Shown in pieces: positions 36,651 to 45,433 of a DNA stretch of 64,000 nucleotides. Both the position numbers and the translations under genes were made by a program. Origin of the DNA: Thiomicrospira sp. WB1 (lineage in GTDB: Bacteria; Pseudomonadota; Gammaproteobacteria; Thiomicrospirales; Thiomicrospiraceae); the NCBI RefSeq assembly GCF_001507535.1, contig NZ_LQBN01000001.1, positions 496,001-560,000 on the forward strand, given 5' to 3'. Under the pieces are notes generated by a model. It had not been told where the DNA came from, ran no database searches, and was given only the letters and a program-made list of their open reading frames with translations. The first letter of the stretch is position 1. The number at the start of each line of letters is the position of its first letter.

Positions 36651-38612
36651 ATGTACGAACCGGTTGCACACTCACTGCTTAACGACATTCTCAATCGCAT
36701 TCGCCCCGAAATTTACAAGGAAGATTTGCGCCATTTTTATACCCGTCTGGGGGCCAATTTTTATGCGATCCATTCATTGTTTTATCGGCTCTACGGTCAT
36801 CGCAAGGATTTTGAGGGACAGGCACAGAAATTGGTTGAAACCATGGCCTGTCAGTACATTGAACGCCCGGAAGCCTTGCGTGAAAGTGACATCGAGCGCG
36901 AAGACAATCATAACTGGTTCCTGAGCCAGAAGTGGGTGGGCATGGCGCTCTATGCACACGGTTTTGCCGATGATCTGAACGGCGTGCGCGAGCATTTGCC
37001 CTACCTGGAGTCACTGGGGGTGAATCTGCTGCATGTCATGCCGATCATGCAATGCCCGCAAGGAAGCAGTGACGGGGGCTACGCGGTCAGTGACTTTCGT
37101 GAGATTGACCCGCGCGTGGGCACGCTCGATGACCTGGCGCATTTGAGTTATGAGATGCGCCAAAACGACATGCTACTGACCCTGGATGTGGTGCTCAATC
37201 ACACCTCGGACGAGCATGAATGGGCGCAGAAAGCCAAAGCCGGTGACCCGGTGTATCAGGATTATTATTACACCTTCTCCAACCGCAATGTCCCGGACAT
37301 GTTCGAGCAGAGTCTGCCGGAGATTTTTCCCGAAACCGCGCCCGGCAATTTTACCTGGGATGAAGACATGCAGCGCTGGGTGATGACGGTCTTTAACGAC
37401 TATCAGTGGGACTTGAATTACGCCAACCCGGCGGTGTTCATCGAAATGCTGGATGTGATTCTGTACTGGGCCAATAAAGGCGCGGACATCGTGCGACTGG
37501 ATGCGGTGGCGTTTTTATGGAAAAAAATCGGCACGGCGTCGCAGAATGAGCGTGAAGCGCATTTGATTTTGCAGCTGTTGAAAGACTGTTGTCAGGTCAC
37601 CGCTCCAGGCGTGTTATTCATCGCTGAGGCCATTGTCGCGCCGGGTGAAGTGGCAAAATATTTCGGCGAGGATGCGGTGATCGCCAAAGAATGCGAAATT
37701 GCCTACAACGCGACGTTTATGGCACTGATGTGGGATGCAGTCGCCACCAAAAATGCGCGACTGCTCAATCAGGGCATGAAAAGTCTGCCCTCCAAGCTGG
37801 ACCGGGCCACCTGGCTCAACTATGTGCGTTGTCATGATGACATTGGCCTGGGCTTTGATGACAGTGACATCGCTGCAGTGGGATATGATCCCAGCGGACA
37901 CCGTCGTTTTCTGGTGGATTATTTCACCGGCCGGTTCGACCACTCTCATGCGCGCGGGCTGCCGTTCGGGCAAAATGCCAAAACCGGTGATACCCGAATT
38001 TCCGGGTCGCTGGCCAGTCTGGTCGGGTTGCAGTATGCGCTGGAACAGCAGGACCCCAAGGCGATTGAGGACGCGATTGCGCAGATTTTACTTCTGCATG
38101 GTTTGACCCTGTCTTATGGGGGGCTTCCGCTGCTTTATTACGGCGATGAAGTGGGCACGCTGAATGACGATGCCTATCTTCAGGACCCTTATAAAATGGA
38201 AGACAATCGTTGGGTGCATCGTCCCATCATCGACTGGCAGAAGCTGGAACGGCGCTTTGAGACCGGTACGGTCGAAAACCGTATTTTTGAAGGGCTGAGA
38301 CATCTGATTTCGGTGCGCAAAGAGATCGATGTGTTTGCCGATTTCAATAACCGCTCTCTGATCGAAACCGACAACCCGCATCTGTTTGTGTTCGAACGCT
38401 ATGACTTGGACCAAAACCGACACAGCGTGTTGGTGGTGGCTAACTTTCATCCCGAGCCGCAGCATCTGGACATGAGTCAAGTGGGGCCGCACTGGCAGTT
38501 GGATGGCTATCAGCGTATTGAAGATCAGATCAGTGGGCATCAGCCGGACGTGTTCAGTGATAATCTGATCATTCCCGGTTTCAGCCACTATTGGTTGACA
38601 CGCATCGGTTAA
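36651..38612 (+). CDS. Amylosucrase (GH13)
   Basis: Transfers the glucosyl unit of sucrose to an alpha-glucan, releasing fructose. The 653-residue protein has the amylosucrase N-terminal helical domain and a GH13 barrel. The nucleophile is Asp284 in VRLDAVAFLWK, the acid/base Glu326 in FIAEAIV, and the transition-state Asp396 in CHDDIG, almost the same positions as in the Neisseria enzyme. No signal peptide is seen, so it acts in the cytoplasm on internally made sucrose. AGGAA precedes ATG 36651. With the three genes upstream it allows synthesis, storage as glucan, and recycling of sucrose. Confidence 0.94.
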   Translation: MYEPVAHSLLNDILNRIRPEIYKEDLRHFYTRLGANFYAIHSLFYRLYGHRKDFEGQAQKLVETMACQYIERPEALRESDIEREDNHNWFLSQKWVGMALYAHGFADDLNGVREHLPYLESLGVNLLHVMPIMQCPQGSSDGGYAVSDFREIDPRVGTLDDLAHLSYEMRQNDMLLTLDVVLNHTSDEHEWAQKAKAGDPVYQDYYYTFSNRNVPDMFEQSLPEIFPETAPGNFTWDEDMQRWVMTVFNDYQWDLNYANPAVFIEMLDVILYWANKGADIVRLDAVAFLWKKIGTASQNEREAHLILQLLKDCCQVTAPGVLFIAEAIVAPGEVAKYFGEDAVIAKECEIAYNATFMALMWDAVATKNARLLNQGMKSLPSKLDRATWLNYVRCHDDIGLGFDDSDIAAVGYDPSGHRRFLVDYFTGRFDHSHARGLPFGQNAKTGDTRISGSLASLVGLQYALEQQDPKAIEDAIAQILLLHGLTLSYGGLPLLYYGDEVGTLNDDAYLQDPYKMEDNRWVHRPIIDWQKLERRFETGTVENRIFEGLRHLISVRKEIDVFADFNNRSLIETDNPHLFVFERYDLDQNRHSVLVVANFHPEPQHLDMSQVGPHWQLDGYQRIEDQISGHQPDVFSDNLIIPGFSHYWLTRIG

Positions 38613-38957
38613 AGGTCCTATCGGTCGTGCCTCGCTCGCCCTGTGTGAGCTGAGACGACGGGTGCCAACAGATAGAAATACGAGAATCGTTACTCAAAAT
38701 GTTTCACTGCCTTGGCAACAGTGCACCTTTCTGGCTGGTTTTGTGGTCAATGTCATCCAATGGTATGACTTTGTGTCGTATGGTCACCAAGCCTATTTTC
38801 CGTCCTAACGCTTTTTAGACTCCCTCTCTCTTTGTGTTTCTGTTCATTTAAGTCCTGTTGTTCTGGTTTGCGCAACGGTTAATTGCACTGTGGCCGGTAT
38901 GTGCGGCCAGTCGATTGAACTAAGCTTATGGCTAGGTCGTCACGAGGGTCTGTTGAC
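38613..38957. other. Intergenic region with a decayed transporter fragment
   Basis: 345 bases with no intact gene. The only recognisable content is a short remnant resembling the first helix of an MFS/MHS transporter (38692-38808). No clear terminator, promoter or RNA gene was found. Confidence 0.6.
38692..38808 (+). pseudogene. Remnant of an MFS (MHS-type) transporter N-terminus
   Basis: In one frame this stretch reads FLAGFVVNVIQWYDFVSYGHQAYF before a stop at 38806. The N-V-I-x-W-Y-D-F-x-x-Y-G pattern is the first-helix signature of metabolite:H+ symporters such as ProP or ShiA. There is no convincing start codon and nothing transporter-like afterwards, so this appears to be the eroded end of a deleted gene. 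The match is short and judged by eye. Confidence 0.45.
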
Positions 38958-39515
38958 ATGTCGTTACAAAATTCGTCTCACCATTATGGCTGGTTGACCA
39001 TTGCATTGCACTGGGTGATCGCTTTGGGTGTGTTGAGCGTTTTCTTTCTGGGGCTGTGGATGGTGACCCTTGATTATTATTCCACTTGGTATCACCAAGC
39101 GCCCTGGGTGCATAAATCATTGGGGGTGGTGTTGGTCGGGTTGATGGTTGTTCGCTGGATCTGGCACCGAATCTCCTGTGTGCCCAAGCGATTTGAAAAT
39201 CTGCCGGCAGCATGGATGCACGCGGCGGTGCATGCCAGCCATCTTATGATGTATGGGCTGGTATTGTTGATCGGGCTGACGGGGTATTTGATCTCGACCG
39301 CGGAAGGCAAGCCTGTGTCGGTGTTTGATTGGTTTCATATTGCCGCGCTGCCCTGGCAGTTTGAGCAACAAGCCGATTGGGCGGGTTGGTGGCACCAGTG
39401 GCTTGCCTATGGGTTATTAGCACTGGTCGTTATGCACGCTGTGGCGGCGCTGAAACATCATTTTGTGGACAAAGACTGTACGTTGAAACGCATGTTGAAC
39501 ACTCAACCTTATTGA
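38958..39515 (+). CDS. Cytochrome b561-family membrane protein
   Basis: A 185-residue, four-helix di-heme b-type cytochrome candidate. Histidines in HYGWLTIALHWVIA, HKSLG, HASHLMMYG and VVMHAVAALKHHFVD occupy the usual heme-ligand places. It probably passes electrons from the quinone pool to a periplasmic acceptor. ATG 38958 follows GAGGG; an upstream in-frame start at 38928 adds ten residues. The next gene encodes a YceI protein; cytochrome b561-YceI pairs are common, YceI being an isoprenoid-quinone-binding lipocalin-like protein. Confidence 0.92.
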   Translation: MSLQNSSHHYGWLTIALHWVIALGVLSVFFLGLWMVTLDYYSTWYHQAPWVHKSLGVVLVGLMVVRWIWHRISCVPKRFENLPAAWMHAAVHASHLMMYGLVLLIGLTGYLISTAEGKPVSVFDWFHIAALPWQFEQQADWAGWWHQWLAYGLLALVVMHAVAALKHHFVDKDCTLKRMLNTQPY

Positions 39516-39545
39516 TCCATTTTCACCAAAGCAAGGAGTTGAATG

Positions 39546-40121
39546 ATGAAACGTTTACAAACAATGGCTCTGGCCGCCGGAATGACTGTGGCCGCTGTTT
39601 CCCAGGCCGACCCGGTTACTTATCAGATCGACACCCAAGGCATGCATGCCTCCATCAATTTTAAGATTCAGCATCTGGGTTACAGTTGGCTGACGGGGCG
39701 GTTTGATGAGTTTGAAGGCACCTATGTGTACGACAAAGATAAGCTCTCCAACAGTCGGGTCGAAGTGAGCATCGACACCGCCAGTGTGAACAGTAATCAT
39801 GCGGAACGTGACAAACACTTACGCAGTGATGACTTTCTGAGTGTGGCCGATCACCCTAAAGCTGTATTTGAAAGCACGGCGATCAGCGGAACTGGTAAAG
39901 AGATGACCATTGAGGGCAATTTGACTTTGAATGGCGTGACCCGTGCCATTGTGATTGACGCTCAGAAAGTGGGCGAAGGCAAAGATCCCTGGGGTGGTTA
40001 TCGCAGTGGTTTCAAAGGTAGCACGACCCTGAAACTGGCGGATTTTGACATCACAAAAGATCTGGGACCCGCTTCCACCGAAGTCCATTTAATGTTGCAC
40101 GTGGAAGGGGTGCGCCAGTAA
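39546..40121 (+). CDS. YceI-family periplasmic lipid-binding protein
   Basis: A 191-residue periplasmic beta-barrel protein. The signal peptide ends near [11 protein letters not shown]. The domain shows [31 protein letters not shown] and [26 protein letters not shown], typical of YceI. It is likely to bind a polyisoprenoid, perhaps ubiquinone, and to work with the cytochrome b561 upstream. AAGGAG lies seven bases before ATG 39546; ATG 39543 is adjacent. A strong terminator follows. Confidence 0.93.
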   Translation: MKRLQTMALAAGMTVAAVSQADPVTYQIDTQGMHASINFKIQHLGYSWLTGRFDEFEGTYVYDKDKLSNSRVEVSIDTASVNSNHAERDKHLRSDDFLSVADHPKAVFESTAISGTGKEMTIEGNLTLNGVTRAIVIDAQKVGEGKDPWGGYRSGFKGSTTLKLADFDITKDLGPASTEVHLMLHVEGVRQ

Positions 40122-40147
40122 TAGCGCTTTCAATGAATTCTGTGACC

Positions 40148-40174
40148 AAAAACCCGGCTAATGCCGGGTTTTTT
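40148..40174 (+). terminator. Rho-independent terminator after yceI
   Basis: AACCCGGC pairs with GCCGGGTT across a TAAT loop, with A residues before and a run of T residues after; possibly bidirectional. Confidence 0.88.
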
Positions 40175-40246
40175 GGTTGACCAGAACAGGCGTTAATAAT
40201 GCGGTGCTTCGCAGAGTCATTTGACCGAATGGTGGTGATCAAAACA

Positions 40247-40258
40247 ACCAGGCCTGGT
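40247..40258. repeat. ACCAGGCCTGGT palindrome, copy 11
   Basis: Exact copy between the yceI terminator and the anti-sigma gene end; extends to 14 bp (A...T). Confidence 0.95.
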
Positions 40259-40317
40259 TAGTTTGTGGCAAAACCCGGCACGCCTTGACGCCCGTCCATT
40301 GCGCCGTATAACTGTGG

Positions 40318-41025
40318 TCAGAACTTGTAGTAGGACCAGCCTTGTTGCATTTGATGGACGATTTCATCAATCGCCGGTTTATCCGCTTTCACTCCATCAA
40401 TCAGTTTGATGGATTCGCCCTTGGCCGCACGGCGTTCCAAAGCGCGCTGACAAGCAATCAGTTTCAGGTTGTCATATTGCGCCAATAAACCAATGATGGC
40501 TTCCCGGTTCTGGTTGTCCTGTTCGAACAAATCCACCCCTTTGTCATTGGCAACGATTTCAATCTGTATTGGCGGCACGTCCTCGTTCGTTTTGTTTGCT
40601 TGCAAAAGTGTACTGGCTTTTTGCAAGAGGGCTTGGGTTCTGTCCGGTTGATTGGAATCAATGTGCAACAAAATCCGAGAGTTGGATGCGTCAGTCTTCA
40701 CCAAAGAAGAGCCGCTGAACTCATGACCGGATGTGGGTGCATTCGCCCACCAGACCCCTCCAAGTGTGACTGCGATTAGCACCGAAGCGGCCGTTGCCCA
40801 ATAAGACACTCTGTAAGGCTTTTTTGAGCGCGCACTCGGCGGCACCGGCACTTGGCGGTAGTGCTCCAGCATCTGCTGTTTGATTTTTCGAAGCTCGCAG
40901 ACTTCTGCTCGCAGAGCGGGATCCAGCGCCATGTTTTTCTCAAAACGCTGGCGCTCATGCGACGAGAGTTCTCCATCTAAATACGCATGAATTTCCTGCG
41001 ATGTCGTTTTCTGTTTTTCTGTCAT
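40318..41025 (-). CDS. Anti-sigma factor with periplasmic DsrE-like sensor domain
   Basis: A 235-residue membrane protein. The cytoplasmic N-terminus (EIHAYLDGELSSHERQRFEKNMALDPALRAEVCELRKIKQQ) has the form of an anti-sigma/zinc-finger-like domain, but without the HxxxCxxC zinc ligands. A single helix spans 74-94. The periplasmic part (about 115-235) matches DsrE-family proteins: QIEIVANDKGVDLF, LKLIACQRAL with Cys192, and LIDGVKAD...GWSYYK. It aligns by eye over its length with the secreted DsrE protein at 41813, including the single Cys. It overlaps the sigma gene by four bases. A DsrE-type sensing domain on an anti-sigma factor is unusual. Confidence 0.8.
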   Translation of the reverse strand: MTEKQKTTSQEIHAYLDGELSSHERQRFEKNMALDPALRAEVCELRKIKQQMLEHYRQVPVPPSARSKKPYRVSYWATAASVLIAVTLGGVWWANAPTSGHEFSGSSLVKTDASNSRILLHIDSNQPDRTQALLQKASTLLQANKTNEDVPPIQIEIVANDKGVDLFEQDNQNREAIIGLLAQYDNLKLIACQRALERRAAKGESIKLIDGVKADKPAIDEIVHQMQQGWSYYKF

Positions 41026-41603
41026 TTCGTGCGACTCTTTTTTAAAACGACCACGTTGTCTTGATACTTGGGCTGTGACCCCTCGTTGGTCACCAGTTTT
41101 TTCAGTTTCTCCCGGCCGCGAGACAGTCGACTCATGACCGTTCCGGCGGGCACATCGATGATGTCCGCGACTTCCTGGTATGAAAAGCCTTGCAGATCAA
41201 CCAGAGCGATCACCTCCCGTTGGTCAACAGGCAGGTTTCCCATGGCATCGTGAATGGTTTCAACAGCCTGCTTACGAATGTATTGTGATTCCAATGATTC
41301 CGTTTTCATCTGATGTTCGGCTACCTCGGCAACCGTCACATGTTGCCAGCGGGCATTATGCCGACAATTATCATAAAACAGATTATGCATGATTTTGCAT
41401 AACCAACGGTCAACGCTGTTAAAGCAGGTCAGTTGATCGGCTTTCTGCAATGACTTCACCATTGTGTCTTGTACCAAATCTTGTGCCAAAGACTCATCTC
41501 GACTCCAAGCGTAAGCAATACGGTAAAGGTCAGCATAATGCGATTCAAGCACAGCATTCAATTTGACTTGGTTGGTTTTTAACTTTACCCAGTGGCTAAT
41601 CAT
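41022..41603 (-). CDS. ECF-type RNA polymerase sigma factor
   Basis: A 193-residue sigma-70 family protein with region 2 (LYRIAYAWSRDESLAQDLVQDTMVKSLQ; CKIMHNLFYDNCR) and region 4 (LPVDQREVIALVDLQGFSYQEVADIIDVPAGTVMSRLSRGREKLKKL). It should direct polymerase to promoters for an envelope or sulfur-related response. A strong GGAGGGG site precedes ATG 41603. It is co-transcribed with its presumed anti-sigma factor downstream, and is divergent from the DsrE-porin genes, which are the obvious candidate targets. Confidence 0.95.
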   Translation of the reverse strand: MISHWVKLKTNQVKLNAVLESHYADLYRIAYAWSRDESLAQDLVQDTMVKSLQKADQLTCFNSVDRWLCKIMHNLFYDNCRHNARWQHVTVAEVAEHQMKTESLESQYIRKQAVETIHDAMGNLPVDQREVIALVDLQGFSYQEVADIIDVPAGTVMSRLSRGREKLKKLVTNEGSQPKYQDNVVVLKKSRTK

Positions 41604-41735
41604 TTACCCCTCCTTTTTTCATCATAGGAGAAAGACCAACCCGCCACAAGTGCTTGTTTTGTCTATAAGAATATAATTGTTTTATGAAATAAACAGGCGT
41701 TATTTACTCATAGAAATAATCATGCAAGAAAGTTG

Positions 41736-41761
41736 GAATAAAGTCGTGTTGATTTGCGTTG
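41736..41761 (+). promoter_or_regulatory. Possible ECF-type promoter before the DsrE gene
   Basis: GGAAT (41736-41740), a 17-bp spacer, then CGTT (41758-41761), resembling the GGAAC/CGTT form of several ECF promoters, 51 bp before the DsrE start. The same 209-bp divergent gap has an inverted repeat AAATAA/TTATTT (41687-41692, 41701-41706). Tentative. Confidence 0.3.
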
Positions 41762-41812
41762 TTGGGGGGAGTGCTGTTGATAGCCTCATATCAAAACTGG
41801 AGGAAATAAAAC

Positions 41813-42274
41813 GTGTTCAAACAGAAAGTAAACCTGTTCATTTTGAGTTGGCTCGCGACACTGCTGTTCTCAGCCAATGTCGTGGCGGCCGCTCAAGAAC
41901 CCCCGTTGCCGGAGACTTTTGCAACCCACAAGGTCGTCCTGCAAATCAGTGATCCTAACCCGTTCAAGCAGACGTTGGTGTTGAACGTGGCCAACAACCT
42001 GATGAAGCACTATGACGCAGGTGATTTAGATTTGGAAATCGTCGCGTTCGGACCGGGTTTGCGATTGATGTTGGAAGGCAATGCCAACACGGCTCGCATT
42101 CAATCGCTCATGGACGTCGGGGTTCGTTTCAGTGGTTGTGCCAATACGCACAAGCATTTTACCAAAATTCTGGGAAGCAAGCCTCCTCTGATCGAAGGGG
42201 TGAGCGTGGTGCCCGCTGGCGCCGCACGTATTTTGCAACTGAATGCAGCGGGCTATCAGATATTGAAACCCTAA
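41813..42274 (+). CDS. Secreted DsrE-family protein
   Basis: A 153-residue protein. A signal peptide (cleavage near VAA-AQEP) is followed by one DsrE/DsrF-like domain: THKVVLQISDPNPFKQTLVLNVANNLMKHY, LDLEIVAFGPGLRLML, FSGCANT with Cys109, and LIEGVSVVPAGAARI. Members bind or relay sulfur, or act as small thiol-linked sensors; the exact role here is unknown. GTG 41813 is supported by GGAGG nine bases upstream. The porin gene follows 63 bases later. Resemblance to the anti-sigma sensor domain suggests the two interact or respond to the same signal. Confidence 0.85.
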   Translation: MFKQKVNLFILSWLATLLFSANVVAAAQEPPLPETFATHKVVLQISDPNPFKQTLVLNVANNLMKHYDAGDLDLEIVAFGPGLRLMLEGNANTARIQSLMDVGVRFSGCANTHKHFTKILGSKPPLIEGVSVVPAGAARILQLNAAGYQILKP

Positions 42275-42337
42275 AACCGCTCAGGCTGGAAGCCACAGGA
42301 TTTAAAAAAGACAACATAACGATTAGAGAAGAGGCTT

Positions 42338-43651
42338 ATGAAGAAACAATTTTTGACCAAAGTACTCCCCGCTGCTGTCATGGCGGCTTGCTTTACGTCG
42401 CCAGCTCAGGCCACCAACTGGTTGATGCTGCAGGGCACTGAACGGGCCGATCAAGCGCCAAGGGCCAAACTATGGGGATTTGTGCAACTGGATTATCAAC
42501 AGACCGATGACACCAAGCTGAAAGCCGGGCCTTATGCCGGGAAGTCTGCCGCTTTTAACCAAATGGCCCCGCAGTTGGATACGCCCAGCGGTTTCAATGT
42601 CAAACGTGCCCGAATCGGGGTGCGGGGGAATAATCTGCCATTAGACAAAAAGGTTAATTATTTTCTGCTGGCAGAAATGGGCAACAATGGCGTCACGACC
42701 GGTGAAGGTGCTTCGCAGGGGCAATTGACGGACGCCAGTGTGACCTTGAATCATATTCCCGGTGCGCGTGTGCGCGTTGGCCTGTTCAAAACCCCAGGGT
42801 CAGAAGAAGGGTTGCAGGCCGCGTTTGTTGCCAACTATAACAACTTTTCCAATGCGACCAACCGCCTGTTGTTGGAAAGAACGTTCGATTATCAAAGTGG
42901 CAATACCGGGCGAAACGGGCCGGTCGGCGCCTTTCGGGATACCGGGGTGCAGGTTTTTGATACATTCAATCTTGGGGGATGGGAGACCAGTTACGCGGTC
43001 ATGATCGGAAACGGGGCCGGTTTGGCGTATACGGATAACGATCAAAATCGTGACACCTATCTCTATGCCTCCACCGAAAAAGTTTTTGGCAGCTCCAAAG
43101 GGCCTCGTCGACATGGGTTTAAGCTTTATGCCTGGAATCAAGCCGGTCAACGCAGTTACAACGACGGTACCCCCAGTTCGTCTGGCGCGGACACCGACGA
43201 GGATCGTACACGTCGGGGTGTAGGGACCACTTATTTTGACGGTACCTACCGACTGGGAGCTGAGTACATGACGGCCGACGGAATGATCTATGGGGGGACG
43301 ACCGGTGCCGGGACGCCCGACGATGGAGCGACGTTTACCGTGTTGCCGGATCAAAAAGCCGACGGTTATTACGTCAGCCTGGGGTATCGCCCGATGTCCA
43401 ATGTGGAGCTGGATGTGCGTTACGATCGACTCAACAGCGGTACGGACAAAAACGGCACGGGTGGAGCGGGTGCGAAACGCGTGTTTGAAACCACCACGCT
43501 CGGCGCACAGTACTTCTTTAATAAAAAGACTACCCTCAAAGCCAACTATGAAATCCGCAGTATTGACGCCCCCAACTCAAATGACACGGTCAATCGAATT
43601 TTGGACTCGATTGATGATCGTATCTCATTACAGTTGACAGCCGTTTTCTAA
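42338..43651 (+). CDS. Phosphate-selective porin O/P-type outer-membrane protein
   Basis: A 437-residue outer-membrane barrel. The signal peptide MKKQFLTKVLPAAVMAACFTSPAQA precedes a mature part with AKLWGFVQLDYQQTDD, GFNVKRARIGVRGNNLP, VRVGLFKTPGSEEGLQ and a C-terminal QLTAVF, features of the porin O/P family. The substrate is unconfirmed; many members carry other anions. AGAGG precedes ATG 42338. It is likely co-transcribed with the DsrE gene, under the divergent ECF sigma factor. Confidence 0.88.
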   Translation: MKKQFLTKVLPAAVMAACFTSPAQATNWLMLQGTERADQAPRAKLWGFVQLDYQQTDDTKLKAGPYAGKSAAFNQMAPQLDTPSGFNVKRARIGVRGNNLPLDKKVNYFLLAEMGNNGVTTGEGASQGQLTDASVTLNHIPGARVRVGLFKTPGSEEGLQAAFVANYNNFSNATNRLLLERTFDYQSGNTGRNGPVGAFRDTGVQVFDTFNLGGWETSYAVMIGNGAGLAYTDNDQNRDTYLYASTEKVFGSSKGPRRHGFKLYAWNQAGQRSYNDGTPSSSGADTDEDRTRRGVGTTYFDGTYRLGAEYMTADGMIYGGTTGAGTPDDGATFTVLPDQKADGYYVSLGYRPMSNVELDVRYDRLNSGTDKNGTGGAGAKRVFETTTLGAQYFFNKKTTLKANYEIRSIDAPNSNDTVNRILDSIDDRISLQLTAVF

Positions 43652-43675
43652 GTGGTTGGTTTGTTTTGCGTTCAT

Positions 43676-43700
43676 GGCCTGCTTTTGCAGGCCTTTTTTT
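43676..43700 (+). terminator. Rho-independent terminator after the O/P porin
   Basis: GGCCTGC pairs with GCAGGCC across a TTTT loop, followed by seven T residues. Confidence 0.92.
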
Positions 43701-43727
43701 GTCCATCAATGGTGGAAGGCGCTTGGT

Positions 43728-45380
43728 TTATTTGCCTCGCCAGGCGATGATCGCACCCACGGCGATCAGGGTCCAATGCAACCACTCGCTTTGGGTGTAG
43801 GCACTGGGTTGTAGTTGATGTCCGAATAAGATCGGGATCAAACCGGCCAGGATCAGGGCGCTGGCGAACCAGCGGTGGCGTTGTTGGTGGGCTTGTCTCG
43901 CCAGTTGGCGTTCCAGATCGGCCAGTCGTTGGGATTGCCCGGCAAAATCGGCGTGCGACAGGGCCTGCAGACTGCTGTGCACCAGGCCTGGTAAATTTGG
44001 GGCCTGCTCAATCCAGAAAGGCAGGTTGCGACGACTGTTTTTGACCAGGCTTTTCAGGCCCACGCGTTCCTGCATCCAGTCTTCCAGAAAGGGCTTGGCG
44101 GTGTCCCACAGATCCAGTTCGTCGTCCAGTTGGCGCCCCAGCCCTTCGATGTTGAGCAGGGTTTTTTGCAGCAACACCAGTTGCGGTTGGACTTCCATGC
44201 CGAAACGTCGCGCCGTCTGAAAGAGGCGCATCAGAAACAAGCCGAATGAAATGTCTTTCAACGGGCGGTCCCAGATGGGTTCGCACACAGAGCGGATCGC
44301 CGATTCCAGTTCATTAACACGGGTATCGGCCGGCACCCAGCCTGATTCGATGTGCAGCTCGGAGACTTTCAGATAATCGCGGTTGAAAAAGGCCAGAAAG
44401 TTTTCCGCCAGGTAACGCTGATCTTCGGGGTTAAGCGTGCCCATGATGCCAAAATCAATCGCGGCATAACGGCCATCGGGCAGGACAAAAATATTGCCCG
44501 GGTGCATGTCGGCATGAAAAAAGTTGTGTTTGAACACCTGCGTGAAAAAGATGGTCACGCCTTTGGCCGACAGCTCGGTCAGGTCAATGCCGGCGGCTTC
44601 CAGTTGATCGGTCTCGCTGATGCGAATGCCGTGAATGCGCTCCATGGTTAGAATATGGTCATGCGTGTGTGACCAGTAGATTTCCGGGACGTAGAGCAGG
44701 TCAGAGCCGTCGAAGTTGCGTTTGAGCTGGGCGGCATTGGCGGCTTCGCGCATCATGTCCAATTCATCCAGAATGGTTTTTTCAAACTCTTCCACCACTT
44801 CGACCGGATGCAGACGGCGACTGTCCTTGATGGCCGCCTGAAGCAGACCGGCCAGGGTTTTCATAATTGCCACATCCTGTCGAATCACCGGCAGAATGTC
44901 GGGGCGCACCACTTTGACCACCACATCAGCCCCGTCAGGCAAGGTGGCCGCATGCACCTGAGCGATGGAAGCCGAGGCCATGGGCACGGGGTTGAGGCTG
45001 GCGAAGGCGGTTTCGATCGGTTCGTTGAGCCCGTCTTCAATGATTTTCAGCGAGGTCTGTTCGTCAAACGGCGGGCAGTCGTCTTGCAGTTTGCGCAATT
45101 CGGTGGCGATGTCATCGGGCAATAAATCTTTGCGGGTGGACAAGGCCTGGCCCAGTTTGATGAAAATTGGGCCCAGTGCTTCCAGCGCCAGACGAATACG
45201 CTCGCCACGACCGCCGGAATGCGTCGCCCGCCAGTTCCAGGGCAGGAGCTTGTTAAGCCAGAGCAGCCAGGCGTACTTGGTATGCGCCAGAATCAGACGA
45301 TCAATCTGGTAATGGGTCAGCACCTGATTGATGCGGATCATGCGGTGAAATTGATGCAGGCGTTGCTTAAGTGCGTTCAT
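43728..45380 (-). CDS. ubiB: Ubiquinone biosynthesis kinase-like protein UbiB
   Basis: An atypical protein-kinase-like ATPase required for ubiquinone synthesis, probably by mobilising lipid intermediates. The 550 residues show the KxGQ motif (LGPIFIKLGQALSTRKDLLP), the Ala-rich nucleotide loop (ASASIAQVHAA), VVVKVVRPDI, the FFHADMHPGNIFV catalytic loop and AIDFGIMG, and two C-terminal hydrophobic helices. A palindrome copy encodes PGLV near residue 465. It lies downstream of ubiJ and ubiE on the same strand, as in other gammaproteobacteria, though in the order ubiE-ubiJ-ubiB. Confidence 0.96.
   Translation of the reverse strand: MNALKQRLHQFHRMIRINQVLTHYQIDRLILAHTKYAWLLWLNKLLPWNWRATHSGGRGERIRLALEALGPIFIKLGQALSTRKDLLPDDIATELRKLQDDCPPFDEQTSLKIIEDGLNEPIETAFASLNPVPMASASIAQVHAATLPDGADVVVKVVRPDILPVIRQDVAIMKTLAGLLQAAIKDSRRLHPVEVVEEFEKTILDELDMMREAANAAQLKRNFDGSDLLYVPEIYWSHTHDHILTMERIHGIRISETDQLEAAGIDLTELSAKGVTIFFTQVFKHNFFHADMHPGNIFVLPDGRYAAIDFGIMGTLNPEDQRYLAENFLAFFNRDYLKVSELHIESGWVPADTRVNELESAIRSVCEPIWDRPLKDISFGLFLMRLFQTARRFGMEVQPQLVLLQKTLLNIEGLGRQLDDELDLWDTAKPFLEDWMQERVGLKSLVKNSRRNLPFWIEQAPNLPGLVHSSLQALSHADFAGQSQRLADLERQLARQAHQQRHRWFASALILAGLIPILFGHQLQPSAYTQSEWLHWTLIAVGAIIAWRGK
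43981..43992. repeat. ACCAGGCCTGGT palindrome, copy 12
   Basis: Exact copy inside ubiB, read as PGLV on the minus strand. Confidence 0.95.
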
Positions 45381-45433
45381 GAAAGACCGGTGTTGAAATA
45401 AGTGAGTCGGTTTCCGGGCGCCATCACTGGCCC

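Noticed and set aside
41677-41952. A 91-residue frame in front of the DsrE gene
   Set aside because: It overlaps the DsrE gene in another frame and covers the divergent regulatory gap; the DsrE frame has the signal peptide and ribosome site.
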